64,000 nt of DNA from Mangrovimonas futianensis. Its GTDB lineage: Bacteria; Bacteroidota; Bacteroidia; Flavobacteriales; Flavobacteriaceae. Shown here in pieces: positions 45,938 through 55,105 of the stretch. How positions within the stretch are numbered: position 1 is the first letter of the stretch; the number at the start of each line of letters is the position of its first letter. Made by a program: the position numbers and the translations under genes. A model generated the notes under the pieces. The model did no database searches, was not told the origin of the DNA, and saw only the letters and a list, made by a program, of their open reading frames with translations. Location: assembly GCF_021245805.1 (NCBI RefSeq), contig NZ_JAJJNF010000004.1, forward strand, positions 248,001 through 312,000, in the 5' to 3' direction.

Positions 45938-46009
45938 GACGTACTTTAAATATACATAAAAATGCTTCTAACTCGTTACGAAAACGTTAGATGACGTATT
46001 TTTGACGTA
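45938..46009 (-). promoter_or_regulatory. Direct repeats upstream of susC, candidate regulator site
   Basis: GACGTA occurs at 45938, 45993 and 46004 on the plus strand. The last two are exactly 11 bp apart, and on the minus strand read TACGTCA-AAAA-TACGTCA, so both half-sites face the same side of the helix. A short inverted repeat (CGTAGT/ACTACG, 46006-46021) overlaps the distal copy. Location between the sensor-regulator gene and susC suggests an activator site about 180-190 bp from the susC start. No convincing TAnnTTTG element was found for susC. Confidence 0.5.
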
Positions 46010-46044
46010 GTAAAAACTACGATTTTAACATAAAAGCGAAGTGT

Positions 46045-48846
46045 TTACTGAATATTCATCAAATAATCAGTCAAGGATTTGTCATTATCTAAATCAAGCT
46101 TCTTTTTAAGCCTGTATCTATGTGTTTCTACGCCCCTTACAGAAATGTTCATTAATGGCGCTATTTCTTTAGTAGTTAAATTCATCTTAATGTAGGCACA
46201 AATCTTGAGATCTTTTTGCGTAAGTACCGGATGCATCCTTTTCAATTCTTTAAAGAATTCTTCATGCACTTGATTGAAATTATATTCAAAAATTTCCCAC
46301 TCATCATCATGACCTATGGATCCGTCAATACGCTTCACCAACTTTTTATATGCAAAGACATTTCCAAATTCCTTTTTATTAGCCCCTAACTCCTTTTTAA
46401 GATCTTGGAGTGTTTCATTTTTCTTGACCAAGGCCATTGCTGTATTTGCTAATTGTTTGCTTTTCAATTTAACTTCATTCTTCAATGTTTGATTTTTTAA
46501 CTCTACCAAGTTCTTTTCATTTTCTAATGCCTTCTCCTTTAACAGCTGCTCTTGTTCCAATTCAAACTTTTCCTGCATTAATCTCTGTTCCTTCGAGACT
46601 TTTCGACGATGGAAAAAAATGATAAACCCAATTATGACCAAAATGAGAATGACGTACAATCCAAACCCTATAGAGCTCTTATACCAAGGAGGAAGTATGA
46701 CAAAGGAGACTTCAACAGGTTCCGATTCATCTCCAAAACTATTTACCGCTTTCACAAGAACGGTATGCTTCCCATCTGGTAAACTTGAAAACTCCAAAAG
46801 CTGATTTTCCAATTCGTACCATTGATTTTCATCATTGTTTACCCATTTATAAGCGAAGAAATAATCCTTTGAACGTGGAGAGGTAAATGCCAACGAGATA
46901 TTAGATTTAAACGGAAAATCAAAATCCCCCTTATCAACATCAACTAGTTCTCTGTTGACGCTAAGTGTTTCTAATTGCGGTTTATCAACATCATGATTGG
47001 CTCTAAATTGTTGCTCATTTATCATTAAAAATCCATCATTCAAATTAAGAGCGGAAATGGAGTCATTTATTTTTGAAATCTTCTCATAGCCCACAATTAA
47101 TCGATTTCTCAAAAAAGAACTGGTAATAGAAAGTTGATTTGCCTCTCCTAAAATAGATTTGAAATGAATGACATCCCTTCCATCTTTGATAACCAAATCC
47201 TCTTGATCATCTTCGGAAATAATATAGGCATCTTGACCCAATTTATCTTCCAAAACTTTATAGGGAACAATAGAATCTAACAAAGGTTCATATTTCTGCC
47301 AACCACGATTGGTCTTAAAAAAAATATCATTTTTAATCCTATAAATCCTTACATTATAATCAGAAAGTAAACCTTTATTACTATAATCCGTTATATTTTC
47401 TATGGTATCAAAAGCACTATCAAATTGGACCTTATATAATCCTTTATAAGCATGAGCGACCCAAGCACTATTTGAATTTTCAAATACTAGAAACCTCGTA
47501 GGAATGGTGGTCCTTCCTAAATGTTTCACATCCCATTTTTCATCACCAAGCCTCCTATATCGGACTAGACCCGTGTAAGTACCTTGTATATATAAATCAT
47601 TTTTTTCAGGTACCTTTTTAATTACCCACCCCCCAGTATGATTTGATAAGGGAATAATAGTCTTATTGTCTACTAAAAAAGTTCCATTATTATGACCACA
47701 AAATAGTTGACCTTCAATTTCTACAAGATCCCAAACTTGACCTTGGGAATCTTCAATAAATACCAATTCCCCTTTCTCATCTAAATAAAATAGCCCTGTA
47801 TTACTACCTACATATATTACGCCCTCATGCTCAATGACATCGTATACAGCACCAAGTTTTCCAGTTATATCCTTATAAAAATAAGCATTGGCATTAAGTT
47901 CAACATAAGACAATCCATTATCCAACCCGCACCACAAACCAAAGCTACCATCATAATCCAAGCTTAAAACGGTATTATTAATAAACCCATTTTCTTTATT
48001 AATATGAAAAAGCACGTTCCCCCTATCATCGGTTATATAAAGGCCATTTTTTATTGTACCAAAAATCATTTGACCGTTGGTATCTTCCGTAAATACATTT
48101 AACTGATGTTGCTCCAATAAATCATTGATTTCTGAATTCCATGGTTTAAGAACTCCGTTGGAATAAATGAAACAACCTTTGAGTCCAGTAAATAGATATA
48201 ATGAAGCCCCTTTCTTTAAAATGGAGATCACTTTGGTATCAACCAACAAAGGGTCAAAAATTTCAGGCACCAGAACATTATTATCCAATATAAAAACACC
48301 TCTTTTTAACGTTGAAACATAAACTTGACCCTCAACAATATCCATTGATATTAGAGTGGAACTAGCATTTTTCTTATCAACCTTAATTAATTCACCATCT
48401 TTATAGATATATATGTTGGTAAAGGATTGAAATAGCACCTGACCATTAATCGACAAAATCTTCCAAAATTCCTGATCTTTATAAGTTTCCTCCTCCAAGG
48501 AAGAACTTAAGGAAGTATAGGCCAACACTCCAAATTCATTCTTTTCCCAATAACCAAATTCCTCATACGATCCAGTGAAAATTTTACCATCAGCAACATG
48601 AACAGACCTTATAATGGTTTTGTTGGGCATCTCATAAAATTTCCAAACCATTCCATCAAACTCTAACAACCCTTCATTATTTGCTACATAAAGTTTACCG
48701 CTATTCCCTTTTGCAACTCCCCAATTTTGATTACCAGCACGATAGTCTGAAATAGAATAGTTTTTAAAGTAAGGCGTATACTGAGCATGAGAAAAAATGG
48801 AAACCAAAAACAAACTAAAAGTAACCAGACACAATCTAAAGTTCAT
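46045..48846 (-). CDS. Membrane-spanning PUL sensor-regulator (propeller, Y_Y_Y, LuxR HTH)
   Basis: An open frame begins at 48873, but the ATG at 48846 puts a standard signal peptide (MNFRLCLVTFSLFLVSIF, cut after SHAQ) at the start, giving 933 residues. A periplasmic beta-propeller of two-component-regulator type fills about 25-630, followed by a Y_Y_Y-like domain (about 645-720), one transmembrane helix (about 722-745), a long coiled coil (about 750-835) and a C-terminal LuxR-type helix-turn-helix (about 867-933, TTKEIAPLMNISVRGVETHRYRLKKKL). There is no histidine kinase or receiver domain, so it is a one-component, membrane-bound transcription factor that could sense glycan fragments in the periplasm and switch on susC. 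Confidence 0.88.
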   Translation of the reverse strand: MNFRLCLVTFSLFLVSIFSHAQYTPYFKNYSISDYRAGNQNWGVAKGNSGKLYVANNEGLLEFDGMVWKFYEMPNKTIIRSVHVADGKIFTGSYEEFGYWEKNEFGVLAYTSLSSSLEEETYKDQEFWKILSINGQVLFQSFTNIYIYKDGELIKVDKKNASSTLISMDIVEGQVYVSTLKRGVFILDNNVLVPEIFDPLLVDTKVISILKKGASLYLFTGLKGCFIYSNGVLKPWNSEINDLLEQHQLNVFTEDTNGQMIFGTIKNGLYITDDRGNVLFHINKENGFINNTVLSLDYDGSFGLWCGLDNGLSYVELNANAYFYKDITGKLGAVYDVIEHEGVIYVGSNTGLFYLDEKGELVFIEDSQGQVWDLVEIEGQLFCGHNNGTFLVDNKTIIPLSNHTGGWVIKKVPEKNDLYIQGTYTGLVRYRRLGDEKWDVKHLGRTTIPTRFLVFENSNSAWVAHAYKGLYKVQFDSAFDTIENITDYSNKGLLSDYNVRIYRIKNDIFFKTNRGWQKYEPLLDSIVPYKVLEDKLGQDAYIISEDDQEDLVIKDGRDVIHFKSILGEANQLSITSSFLRNRLIVGYEKISKINDSISALNLNDGFLMINEQQFRANHDVDKPQLETLSVNRELVDVDKGDFDFPFKSNISLAFTSPRSKDYFFAYKWVNNDENQWYELENQLLEFSSLPDGKHTVLVKAVNSFGDESEPVEVSFVILPPWYKSSIGFGLYVILILVIIGFIIFFHRRKVSKEQRLMQEKFELEQEQLLKEKALENEKNLVELKNQTLKNEVKLKSKQLANTAMALVKKNETLQDLKKELGANKKEFGNVFAYKKLVKRIDGSIGHDDEWEIFEYNFNQVHEEFFKELKRMHPVLTQKDLKICAYIKMNLTTKEIAPLMNISVRGVETHRYRLKKKLDLDNDKSLTDYLMNIQ

Positions 48847-48993
48847 TTTATAATTTGATGTCAATGCTAACATTTTACAAGGATATTATTAAAGAATGGA
48901 ATGAATTTATATATATGTTCAATTTAAAAAAAATCAATTGAAAATTCTTCGTAAAACTAATAATCCTCTCCCTTATAAACCCCTTATTCTCTC

Positions 48994-49022
48994 TTGTTTG
49001 TTCAAATAATTATTTAATTTTG
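48994..49022 (+). promoter_or_regulatory. Promoter of aspS
   Basis: TTG (48994-48996), 18 bases, TAATTTTG (49015-49022) fits the Bacteroidota -33/-7 pattern. The -7 box overlaps the TTG codon at 49020, which shows that translation starts at the ATG at 49041. Confidence 0.65.
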
Positions 49023-49040
49023 CACATCAAATTTTTTTCA

Positions 49041-50798
49041 ATGTTTAGAAGTCATACTTGTGGTGAATTAAGAGCATCACATATTAATACAGAAGTGACC
49101 CTATCTGGATGGGTCCAAAAAGTCAGAGACAAAGGATTTATGGTTTGGGTAGATTTAAGAGACCGCTATGGCATCACCCAATTGATTCTTGACGAAGAAC
49201 GAACTCCTGAATCCATTATGGAAAAGGCTCAAAAATTGGGTAGGGAATTTGTTATCCAAGTAACGGGGACCGTTATCGAACGAAGCTCAAAAAATCCAAA
49301 TCTGGCTACTGGTGACATTGAAATTTTAGTTAAAGAATTAACCATATTAAATCAAGCAAATCTTCCTCCATTTACTATTGAGGATGAAACAGATGGTGGT
49401 GAGGAATTACGAATGAAATATCGTTATTTAGATATTCGTAGAAATCCTGTCAAGAATAGCTTGATTTTTAGACATAAAGTAACACAGGAAGTTAGAAATT
49501 ATCTTTCTAAAGAAGGTTTTATTGAAGTTGAAACGCCATATCTAATTAAATCTACTCCAGAAGGCGCCAGAGACTTTGTTGTTCCGTCAAGAATGAATCC
49601 TGGTGAGTTTTATGCTTTACCTCAATCACCACAAACCTTCAAACAATTGTTAATGGTTGGTGGCATGGACAAGTACTTTCAAATTGTAAAGTGTTTTAGA
49701 GATGAAGACCTACGAGCCGATAGACAGCCAGAATTCACCCAAATAGACTGTGAAATGGCTTTTGTGGAGCAAGAAGACATTTTAGATGCTTTTGAAGGTT
49801 TGACTAGACACCTACTTAAGGAAATTCATGGTATAGAAATAAATAAGTTCCCAAGAATGACTTATGACGAAGCCATGAAAAAATATGGAAACGACAAACC
49901 AGATATTCGATTTGGAATGGAGTTTGGAGAGCTGAATGAAGCTTCCCAACACAAAGATTTCAATGTTTTTAACCAAGCTGAATTGGTAGTAGGGATTGCA
50001 GTTCCAAATGGCAATAGCTATACCCGCAAGGAAATCGATAAACTTATCGATTGGGTAAAACGACCACAGATTGGAGCCCTAGGAATGGTTTACTGCCGTT
50101 ACAATGAAGACGGGACTTTTAAATCGTCAGTCGATAAATTTTACGATGAAACAGATTTCGAGCAATGGGCTCAATTAACGGGAGCCAAACCAGGCGACCT
50201 AATCTGTATTCTATCTGGTGACAAAAATAAAGTAAGAGCGCAAATGAGTGCCCTAAGAATGGAATTAGCAGAACAACTTGGATTAAGGAATCCAAAGGAA
50301 TTTGCTCCATTGTGGGTTGTTGATTTTCCGCTATTGGAATGGGATGAAGAAACCGAAAGATTCCATGCAATGCACCACCCATTTACATCTCCAAAACCAG
50401 GACAATTGGAATTATTGAAGACAAAACCTGGAGAAGTAAAGGCCAATGCCTACGACCTTGTTTTAAATGGAAACGAAATTGGAGGAGGATCCATCAGAAT
50501 CCATGATAGGAAAACACAGTCCCTAATGTTTGATTATCTGGGATTCACTGAAGAAGAAGCCAAGGCTCAATTTGGCTTTTTAATGAATGCTTTTGAATAT
50601 GGCGCACCACCTCATGGAGGTTTAGCTTTTGGATTAGACAGATTAGTTGCTATCTTAGGGGGACAAGAAACAATTAGAGACTTCATCGCATTCCCTAAAA
50701 ACAATGCCGGTAGAGACGTAATGATTGATGCTCCTGCTCCTATTGACAACATGCAACTAGAGGAACTAAGTCTAAAAGTTAAACATCATGAAAAATAA
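49041..50798 (+). CDS. aspS: Aspartyl-tRNA synthetase
   Basis: This class IIb synthetase charges tRNA-Asp. The 585-residue protein has the N-terminal OB-fold anticodon-binding domain (about 1-105, VTLSGWVQKVRDKGF), motif 1, motif 2 (FRDEDLRADRQPEFTQID near residue 217) and motif 3 (GLAFGLDRL near residue 533), together with the bacterial insertion domain (about 290-410). An in-frame TTG 21 bases upstream lies inside the promoter, so the ATG at 49041 is the start. It overlaps the following permease gene by 11 bases, forming an operon with transport genes. Confidence 0.96.
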   Translation: MFRSHTCGELRASHINTEVTLSGWVQKVRDKGFMVWVDLRDRYGITQLILDEERTPESIMEKAQKLGREFVIQVTGTVIERSSKNPNLATGDIEILVKELTILNQANLPPFTIEDETDGGEELRMKYRYLDIRRNPVKNSLIFRHKVTQEVRNYLSKEGFIEVETPYLIKSTPEGARDFVVPSRMNPGEFYALPQSPQTFKQLLMVGGMDKYFQIVKCFRDEDLRADRQPEFTQIDCEMAFVEQEDILDAFEGLTRHLLKEIHGIEINKFPRMTYDEAMKKYGNDKPDIRFGMEFGELNEASQHKDFNVFNQAELVVGIAVPNGNSYTRKEIDKLIDWVKRPQIGALGMVYCRYNEDGTFKSSVDKFYDETDFEQWAQLTGAKPGDLICILSGDKNKVRAQMSALRMELAEQLGLRNPKEFAPLWVVDFPLLEWDEETERFHAMHHPFTSPKPGQLELLKTKPGEVKANAYDLVLNGNEIGGGSIRIHDRKTQSLMFDYLGFTEEEAKAQFGFLMNAFEYGAPPHGGLAFGLDRLVAILGGQETIRDFIAFPKNNAGRDVMIDAPAPIDNMQLEELSLKVKHHEK

Positions 50799-52554
50799 GG
50801 TACATAAAAAACTAAATGAGCTAGAATCAACAGCCATTTGTGGAAACGATATTAGCTCATCTGTTTTATATGTATCTGCTTTAGCCATTGCTTATGCTGG
50901 ACAATATGCCTGGATTACCTTGCTTATTGTTTCGTTGGTCCTATTTTTATTCCGCCGAATATATGGTGAAGTCGTTGGAGCCCTTCCTTTAAACGGAGGA
51001 GCTTACAATGCCCTTTTGAACACCACTAGTAAATTCATGGCATCTTTTGCAGCAACGCTCACCATACTTTCATATATGGCTACAGCCGTTATTTCTGCAA
51101 ACGAAGCCATACATTATTTGCACCATTTGGTTCCCGCAATGCCCATTATACTATCAACCGTGGGTTTGTTGGGAGTCTTTGCATTATTAACTATTGGAGG
51201 TATTACAGAATCTTCCAAGGTTGCTATTGGCATCTTTCTTTTTCACTTGATTTCTTTACTGATTCTTACTGGTTTTATAGCTTTCTATTTATTTCAAAAT
51301 GGCATTTCCATATTTTTTGAAAATTGGAATTTTGAATTAGCCGGAGGCAGTATTTGGATTGCTATTTTTCTTGGATTTTCTGCATCCATGTTGGGTGTTT
51401 CGGGGTTTGAAAGTTCTGCAAACTTTGTTGAAGAACAACAAAAAGGAGTCTTTCCTAAGACTTTAAGAAACATGTGGGGTATTGTTAGCATTATCAATCC
51501 TCTTATGGCTTTGTTTGCCTTGGCATTGTTTACAATCCCCGTTTTGAGAGGTGATGATTATCAAAATACCTTATTAGTTGAAATGGCTAATTTAGTTGGA
51601 GGGAATTGGGTCGCCATTCTCATTTCTATTGATGCCTTTTTGGTTTTGAGCGGAGCTGTTCTTACAAGTTTTGTGGGTGTTTCTGGATTGTTGGAGCGTA
51701 TGACCCTGGACAGAATCATGCCTCAGTTCTTCCTCAAAAAGAATAAAAAAGGAAGTTCTTACCGAATCATTATTATGTTCTTTCTACTTACCGTTTCGGT
51801 TTTAATGATAACCCAAGGCGAAGTAAGTCTTTTAGCCGGTGTATATACAATTTCCTTTTTATCTGTTATGGCCTTGTTCGGGATTGGAAACATTTTATTA
51901 AAGGTTAAAAGAGAATCCCTTCCTAGGCCAGAGAAGGCTCGATGGCCGGCGGTATTCATTGCTATTTTAGGTGTTCTAATAGCCTTACTTGGGAACATTT
52001 TAATGAATCCAAAGGAAGGAAATCCAAGCAACGTAAACGTATTTTTAAGCTATTTTATACCCTTCATGATATTCATCATCTTCATGTTGAATAGAACCTT
52101 AGTTTTAAAATTGCTACTTAAATTTATCCACTACATGTTTGACCCAATTAGAAGAGGCGTCTACAAAATGGATAGAAATATTCTCAACTTCATAGACAAA
52201 ATAAACCAGCAGGAATTTGTCTTTTTTACCAGGGGAGATAACATTGCCGCTTTAAACAAAGTCATGCTCTACATTACAAAAAATGAGCACACTCGAAAAA
52301 TCAAAATTGTTCATGTAGTGAAACCGGGACATCAAGTTCCAGAAAACTTGGCCGTTGAAATTGACTTTTTAGATAGGGAATATCCTAAAATCAAATTGGA
52401 ACTAATCATTGAAGAAGGAGAATTTAACCCTGAACTCATTCAAGAATTATCAAAGCGCTGGAAAATCCCAGTCAACTTTATGTTTATTGGTTCTCCTGGA
52501 GACAAATTCAGTTATAAGGTTGAAGAATTAGGAGGCGTAAGACTAGTGATTTAA
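50788..52554 (+). CDS. APC-superfamily amino acid/cation permease
   Basis: The 588-residue inner-membrane protein has about 12 hydrophobic segments in residues 30-450 and the APC pattern near the amino end (GNDISSSVLYVSALAIAYAG and GEVVGALPLNGGAYNALLN). A soluble C-terminal part of about 130 residues follows (from about 460, NILNFIDKINQQEF), which is unusual for plain amino acid permeases and may be regulatory. The substrate is not predictable. Its start overlaps the end of aspS and it ends three bases before the ClC gene. Confidence 0.82.
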   Translation: MKNKVHKKLNELESTAICGNDISSSVLYVSALAIAYAGQYAWITLLIVSLVLFLFRRIYGEVVGALPLNGGAYNALLNTTSKFMASFAATLTILSYMATAVISANEAIHYLHHLVPAMPIILSTVGLLGVFALLTIGGITESSKVAIGIFLFHLISLLILTGFIAFYLFQNGISIFFENWNFELAGGSIWIAIFLGFSASMLGVSGFESSANFVEEQQKGVFPKTLRNMWGIVSIINPLMALFALALFTIPVLRGDDYQNTLLVEMANLVGGNWVAILISIDAFLVLSGAVLTSFVGVSGLLERMTLDRIMPQFFLKKNKKGSSYRIIIMFFLLTVSVLMITQGEVSLLAGVYTISFLSVMALFGIGNILLKVKRESLPRPEKARWPAVFIAILGVLIALLGNILMNPKEGNPSNVNVFLSYFIPFMIFIIFMLNRTLVLKLLLKFIHYMFDPIRRGVYKMDRNILNFIDKINQQEFVFFTRGDNIAALNKVMLYITKNEHTRKIKIVHVVKPGHQVPENLAVEIDFLDREYPKIKLELIIEEGEFNPELIQELSKRWKIPVNFMFIGSPGDKFSYKVEELGGVRLVI

Positions 52555-52556
52555 AT

Positions 52557-54350
52557 ATGGCACAATTCTTTAAAAAAACCTTGACAACCTTTTTGTTTTG
52601 GAGAATCAAGCATATCTCTAACAAACAGTTCATATACCTTTTAAGCATGCTGGTGGGGTTTACCTCAGGAGTAGGTGCCGTCTTATTGAAGAACTTCACC
52701 CACTTTATACAACATATATTAGAAAGTAATATCATTCAGTATTACCATCATGCCTTTTATTTCTTGTTTCCAATAATTGGGTTCGCATTGGTTTACCTTA
52801 TCATAACTTACGTGATTAGAAATCGGGTAAGTCATGGTATTCCTTCAACCCTTTATGCTATTGCAAAGAGAAAAGGTATTATGAAGCAATACCAAATGTT
52901 TGGTTCCCTTCTTACAGCTCCAATAACAGTAGGGTTTGGTGGATCGGTGGGATTAGAAGGACCAACTGTTGCCACTGGAGCAGCTATTAGCTCCAACATT
53001 TCCAGATTATTTCACATGAACCAAAATGCTAGGAATTTGCTAATTGGTTGTGCCGCAGCTGGAGCACTTTCTTCCATTTTCAAAGCCCCTATTGCTGCCA
53101 TCATATTTGCGATTGAAGTTTTTAGTCTTGATTTAACCATTACCTCCTTACTTCCATTACTTTTAGCATCCTTGTCAGCCATTTTAACTTCCTATTTCTT
53201 TTTTGGCAATGATGTTTTGTTGCCGTTTAGAATTACTGAAAACTTTGATTTGAAAGACATCCCCTTTTTCCTCATCCTAGGTATCATAAGCGCTTTGGTT
53301 TCCATGTATTTTACAGAAGTATATGACCGAATACAGAAGCTCTTTGATCAGATTAACTCTAATGTTATGAGACTCATCATTGGGGGGGTGATTATTGGAG
53401 TTTTAGTTTACTTCATTCCGCCACTTTATGGTGAAGGTTTCGACGTGATGAACAATTTAATTGCTGGTGATCCAGAAAAAGCACTTCAAAACAATTTTTT
53501 AGGCCTGGACCTGACTGAATTTTGGGTTGTTATTTTCCTAATGGCTGGATTGGTTATGTTTAAAATTATTGCTTCAGCGGTAACATTTGGAGCTGGAGGT
53601 GTTGGTGGAATTTTTGCCCCTACCCTATTTATGGGAAGTATTATGGGAAATTGCATAGCGCGTATTATTAACAAATTTGAGATTTTCGGATTACAAGTAT
53701 CAGAAACCAATTTCACATTGGTAGGAATGGCAGGACTGATGGCTGGTGTCTTACACGCGCCACTTACCGCTATATTCTTAATTGCTGAAGTCACTGGAGG
53801 ATATGAGTTATTCATCCCCTTGATGCTTACTTCAACGATTTCTTTTGCCTTGACCAAATACTTCTATCCACATTCTGTTTACACCATGGAATTAGGCAGA
53901 AAAGGAGAGTTAATAACTCACGACAAGGATCATGCAGTATTGAGTTTGATGGACATTGATAAAGTAGTAGAAACAAACTTTATCCCAGTTACGGGCGACA
54001 TGACCTTAGGACAAATAGTTCACGAAGCTGTTATTAAATCTAACCGTAATATTTTCCCTGTGATTCACAGGGACACTAAAAAATTAAAAGGCATCATCCT
54101 CTTGGATGACATACGCCCAATCATGTTTGATCGATCACTTTATGAAGAGGTGATTGCTAAGGACATCATGCAGATTCCTCCAGAAGTTATTGACCTTAAT
54201 AAAGACAAGATGATATCCATTATGAAAAAGTTTCAAGACAGTAATGCATGGAATCTCCCTGTCACAAAAGATGGCGAATACATTGGCTTTATTTCCAAGT
54301 CGAAATTACTTACTGTTTACCGAAGAAAACTAATTGATATTACCCATTAA
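52557..54350 (+). CDS. ClC-family chloride channel/transporter with CBS domains
   Basis: The 597-residue membrane protein has the ClC selectivity signatures: SHGIPS (about 92-97), GGSVGLEGP (128-136, with gating Glu134 kept, which favours H+/Cl- exchange over a simple channel) and GAGGVGGIFAPTLFMGS (about 343-359). The C-terminal part (about 450-597) is a pair of CBS domains that may bind nucleotides. It is translated from the operon of aspS and the APC permease and is followed directly by a small membrane protein gene. Confidence 0.92.
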   Translation: MAQFFKKTLTTFLFWRIKHISNKQFIYLLSMLVGFTSGVGAVLLKNFTHFIQHILESNIIQYYHHAFYFLFPIIGFALVYLIITYVIRNRVSHGIPSTLYAIAKRKGIMKQYQMFGSLLTAPITVGFGGSVGLEGPTVATGAAISSNISRLFHMNQNARNLLIGCAAAGALSSIFKAPIAAIIFAIEVFSLDLTITSLLPLLLASLSAILTSYFFFGNDVLLPFRITENFDLKDIPFFLILGIISALVSMYFTEVYDRIQKLFDQINSNVMRLIIGGVIIGVLVYFIPPLYGEGFDVMNNLIAGDPEKALQNNFLGLDLTEFWVVIFLMAGLVMFKIIASAVTFGAGGVGGIFAPTLFMGSIMGNCIARIINKFEIFGLQVSETNFTLVGMAGLMAGVLHAPLTAIFLIAEVTGGYELFIPLMLTSTISFALTKYFYPHSVYTMELGRKGELITHDKDHAVLSLMDIDKVVETNFIPVTGDMTLGQIVHEAVIKSNRNIFPVIHRDTKKLKGIILLDDIRPIMFDRSLYEEVIAKDIMQIPPEVIDLNKDKMISIMKKFQDSNAWNLPVTKDGEYIGFISKSKLLTVYRRKLIDITH

Positions 54351-54596
54351 ATGAAACCCATTAAAATCATCACTTTTATCTTTTTTGTAGCCTCCTTGAC
54401 AAGCATTCTATGTGGCTTTATACTAGATGTGGATTATTCCCAAAAATTAATTGGATTTGGATGCCTTGGGTTATTTTTTATTGTCTTTCCACTCTTCTCT
54501 TATTACCGATGGAAGGACAAGAATATGAAAGACTATATGCTGACCAAAGAAAATATTGACAAAATGCGGGAATCGCAAAGAAGAAATAAACACTAA
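54351..54596 (+). CDS. Small membrane protein, two TM helices, 81 aa
   Basis: The frame starts on the base after the ClC stop codon, with no gap. Two hydrophobic helices (about 5-25 and 33-51) with a short loop are followed by a charged C-terminal tail of about 28 residues rich in Lys, Arg and Asn. Function is unknown; I recognise no domain. Tight spacing suggests co-translation with the channel. It overlaps the convergent tadA gene by four bases. Confidence 0.7.
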   Translation: MKPIKIITFIFFVASLTSILCGFILDVDYSQKLIGFGCLGLFFIVFPLFSYYRWKDKNMKDYMLTKENIDKMRESQRRNKH

Positions 54597-55042
54597 TTCA
54601 AATTTCTTTTTTCTATAAAAAACCGCTTCATCAATTTTGCCGCTTCATCAGCCAGAATACCTCCTTCCATTTTGGTTTTAGGATGTAATTTCGTTTTTAG
54701 ATTGATACACCCTCTTTCTTCATCCCGAGCACCAAAGACAATATGACCTATTTGGCTCCAATATAGAGCTCCTGCACACATTTGACATGGCTCAAGGGTC
54801 ACATATAACGTGCAATTGTGAAGATATTTACCTCCAAGGAAATTTGATGCCGATGTGATGGCCTGCATTTCCGCATGGGCAGTCACGTCATTTAATAACT
54901 CAGTTAAATTGTGGGCTCTAGCAATAATTCTATTCTCTATTACAATAACCGCTCCAACAGGTATTTCACCTTTTTCAAAGGCGACTTCAGCTTCTTGAAG
55001 TGCTTTCTTCATGAAATATTGATGATCAAACAAACCTTCCAT
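54593..55042 (-). CDS. tadA: tRNA-specific adenosine deaminase
   Basis: The 149-residue cytidine-deaminase-fold protein has the zinc site His56-Ala-Glu58 (TAHAEMQAI) and Pro-Cys86-x-x-Cys89 (EPCQMCAGAL), with an N-terminal KKALQEAEVAFEKGEIPVGAVI block typical of TadA. It converts A34 of tRNA-Arg(ACG) to inosine. The length is standard. It runs opposite to the aspS-clc operon. A terminator for the upstream peptidase gene lies at 55055-55088. Confidence 0.88.
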   Translation of the reverse strand: MEGLFDHQYFMKKALQEAEVAFEKGEIPVGAVIVIENRIIARAHNLTELLNDVTAHAEMQAITSASNFLGGKYLHNCTLYVTLEPCQMCAGALYWSQIGHIVFGARDEERGCINLKTKLHPKTKMEGGILADEAAKLMKRFFIEKRNLN

Positions 55043-55054
55043 AGGATAAAAATA

Positions 55055-55088
55055 AAAAAAGGCAGCTAAGAATAAGCTGCCTTTTTTA
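55055..55088 (-). terminator. Terminator of the M36 peptidase gene
   Basis: GGCAGCT (55061-55067) pairs with AGCTGCC (55075-55081) across seven bases, flanked by A and T runs. It works in the minus direction after the peptidase stop at 55106 and may work in both directions. Confidence 0.85.
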
Positions 55089-55105
55089 TAAATCTAAAGT
55101 TCAAT

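Noticed and set aside
16446..48846. Laminarin (beta-1,3-glucan) PUL
   Set aside because: GH3 alone would fit, but no GH16, GH17, GH30 or GH149 gene is visible, whereas three GH144-type genes are.
46045..48846. Hybrid two-component system
   Set aside because: Propeller and Y_Y_Y domains are present but there is no histidine kinase, ATPase or receiver domain; the coiled coil leads straight into a LuxR-type HTH.
49020..49040. Upstream TTG start for aspS
   Set aside because: The codon overlaps the -7 box TAATTTTG; the ATG at 49041 gives the normal N-terminus.
54351..54596. C-terminal fragment of the ClC gene split by a frameshift
   Set aside because: The ClC protein is complete with its CBS pair, and the small frame has its own ATG and two-helix design.
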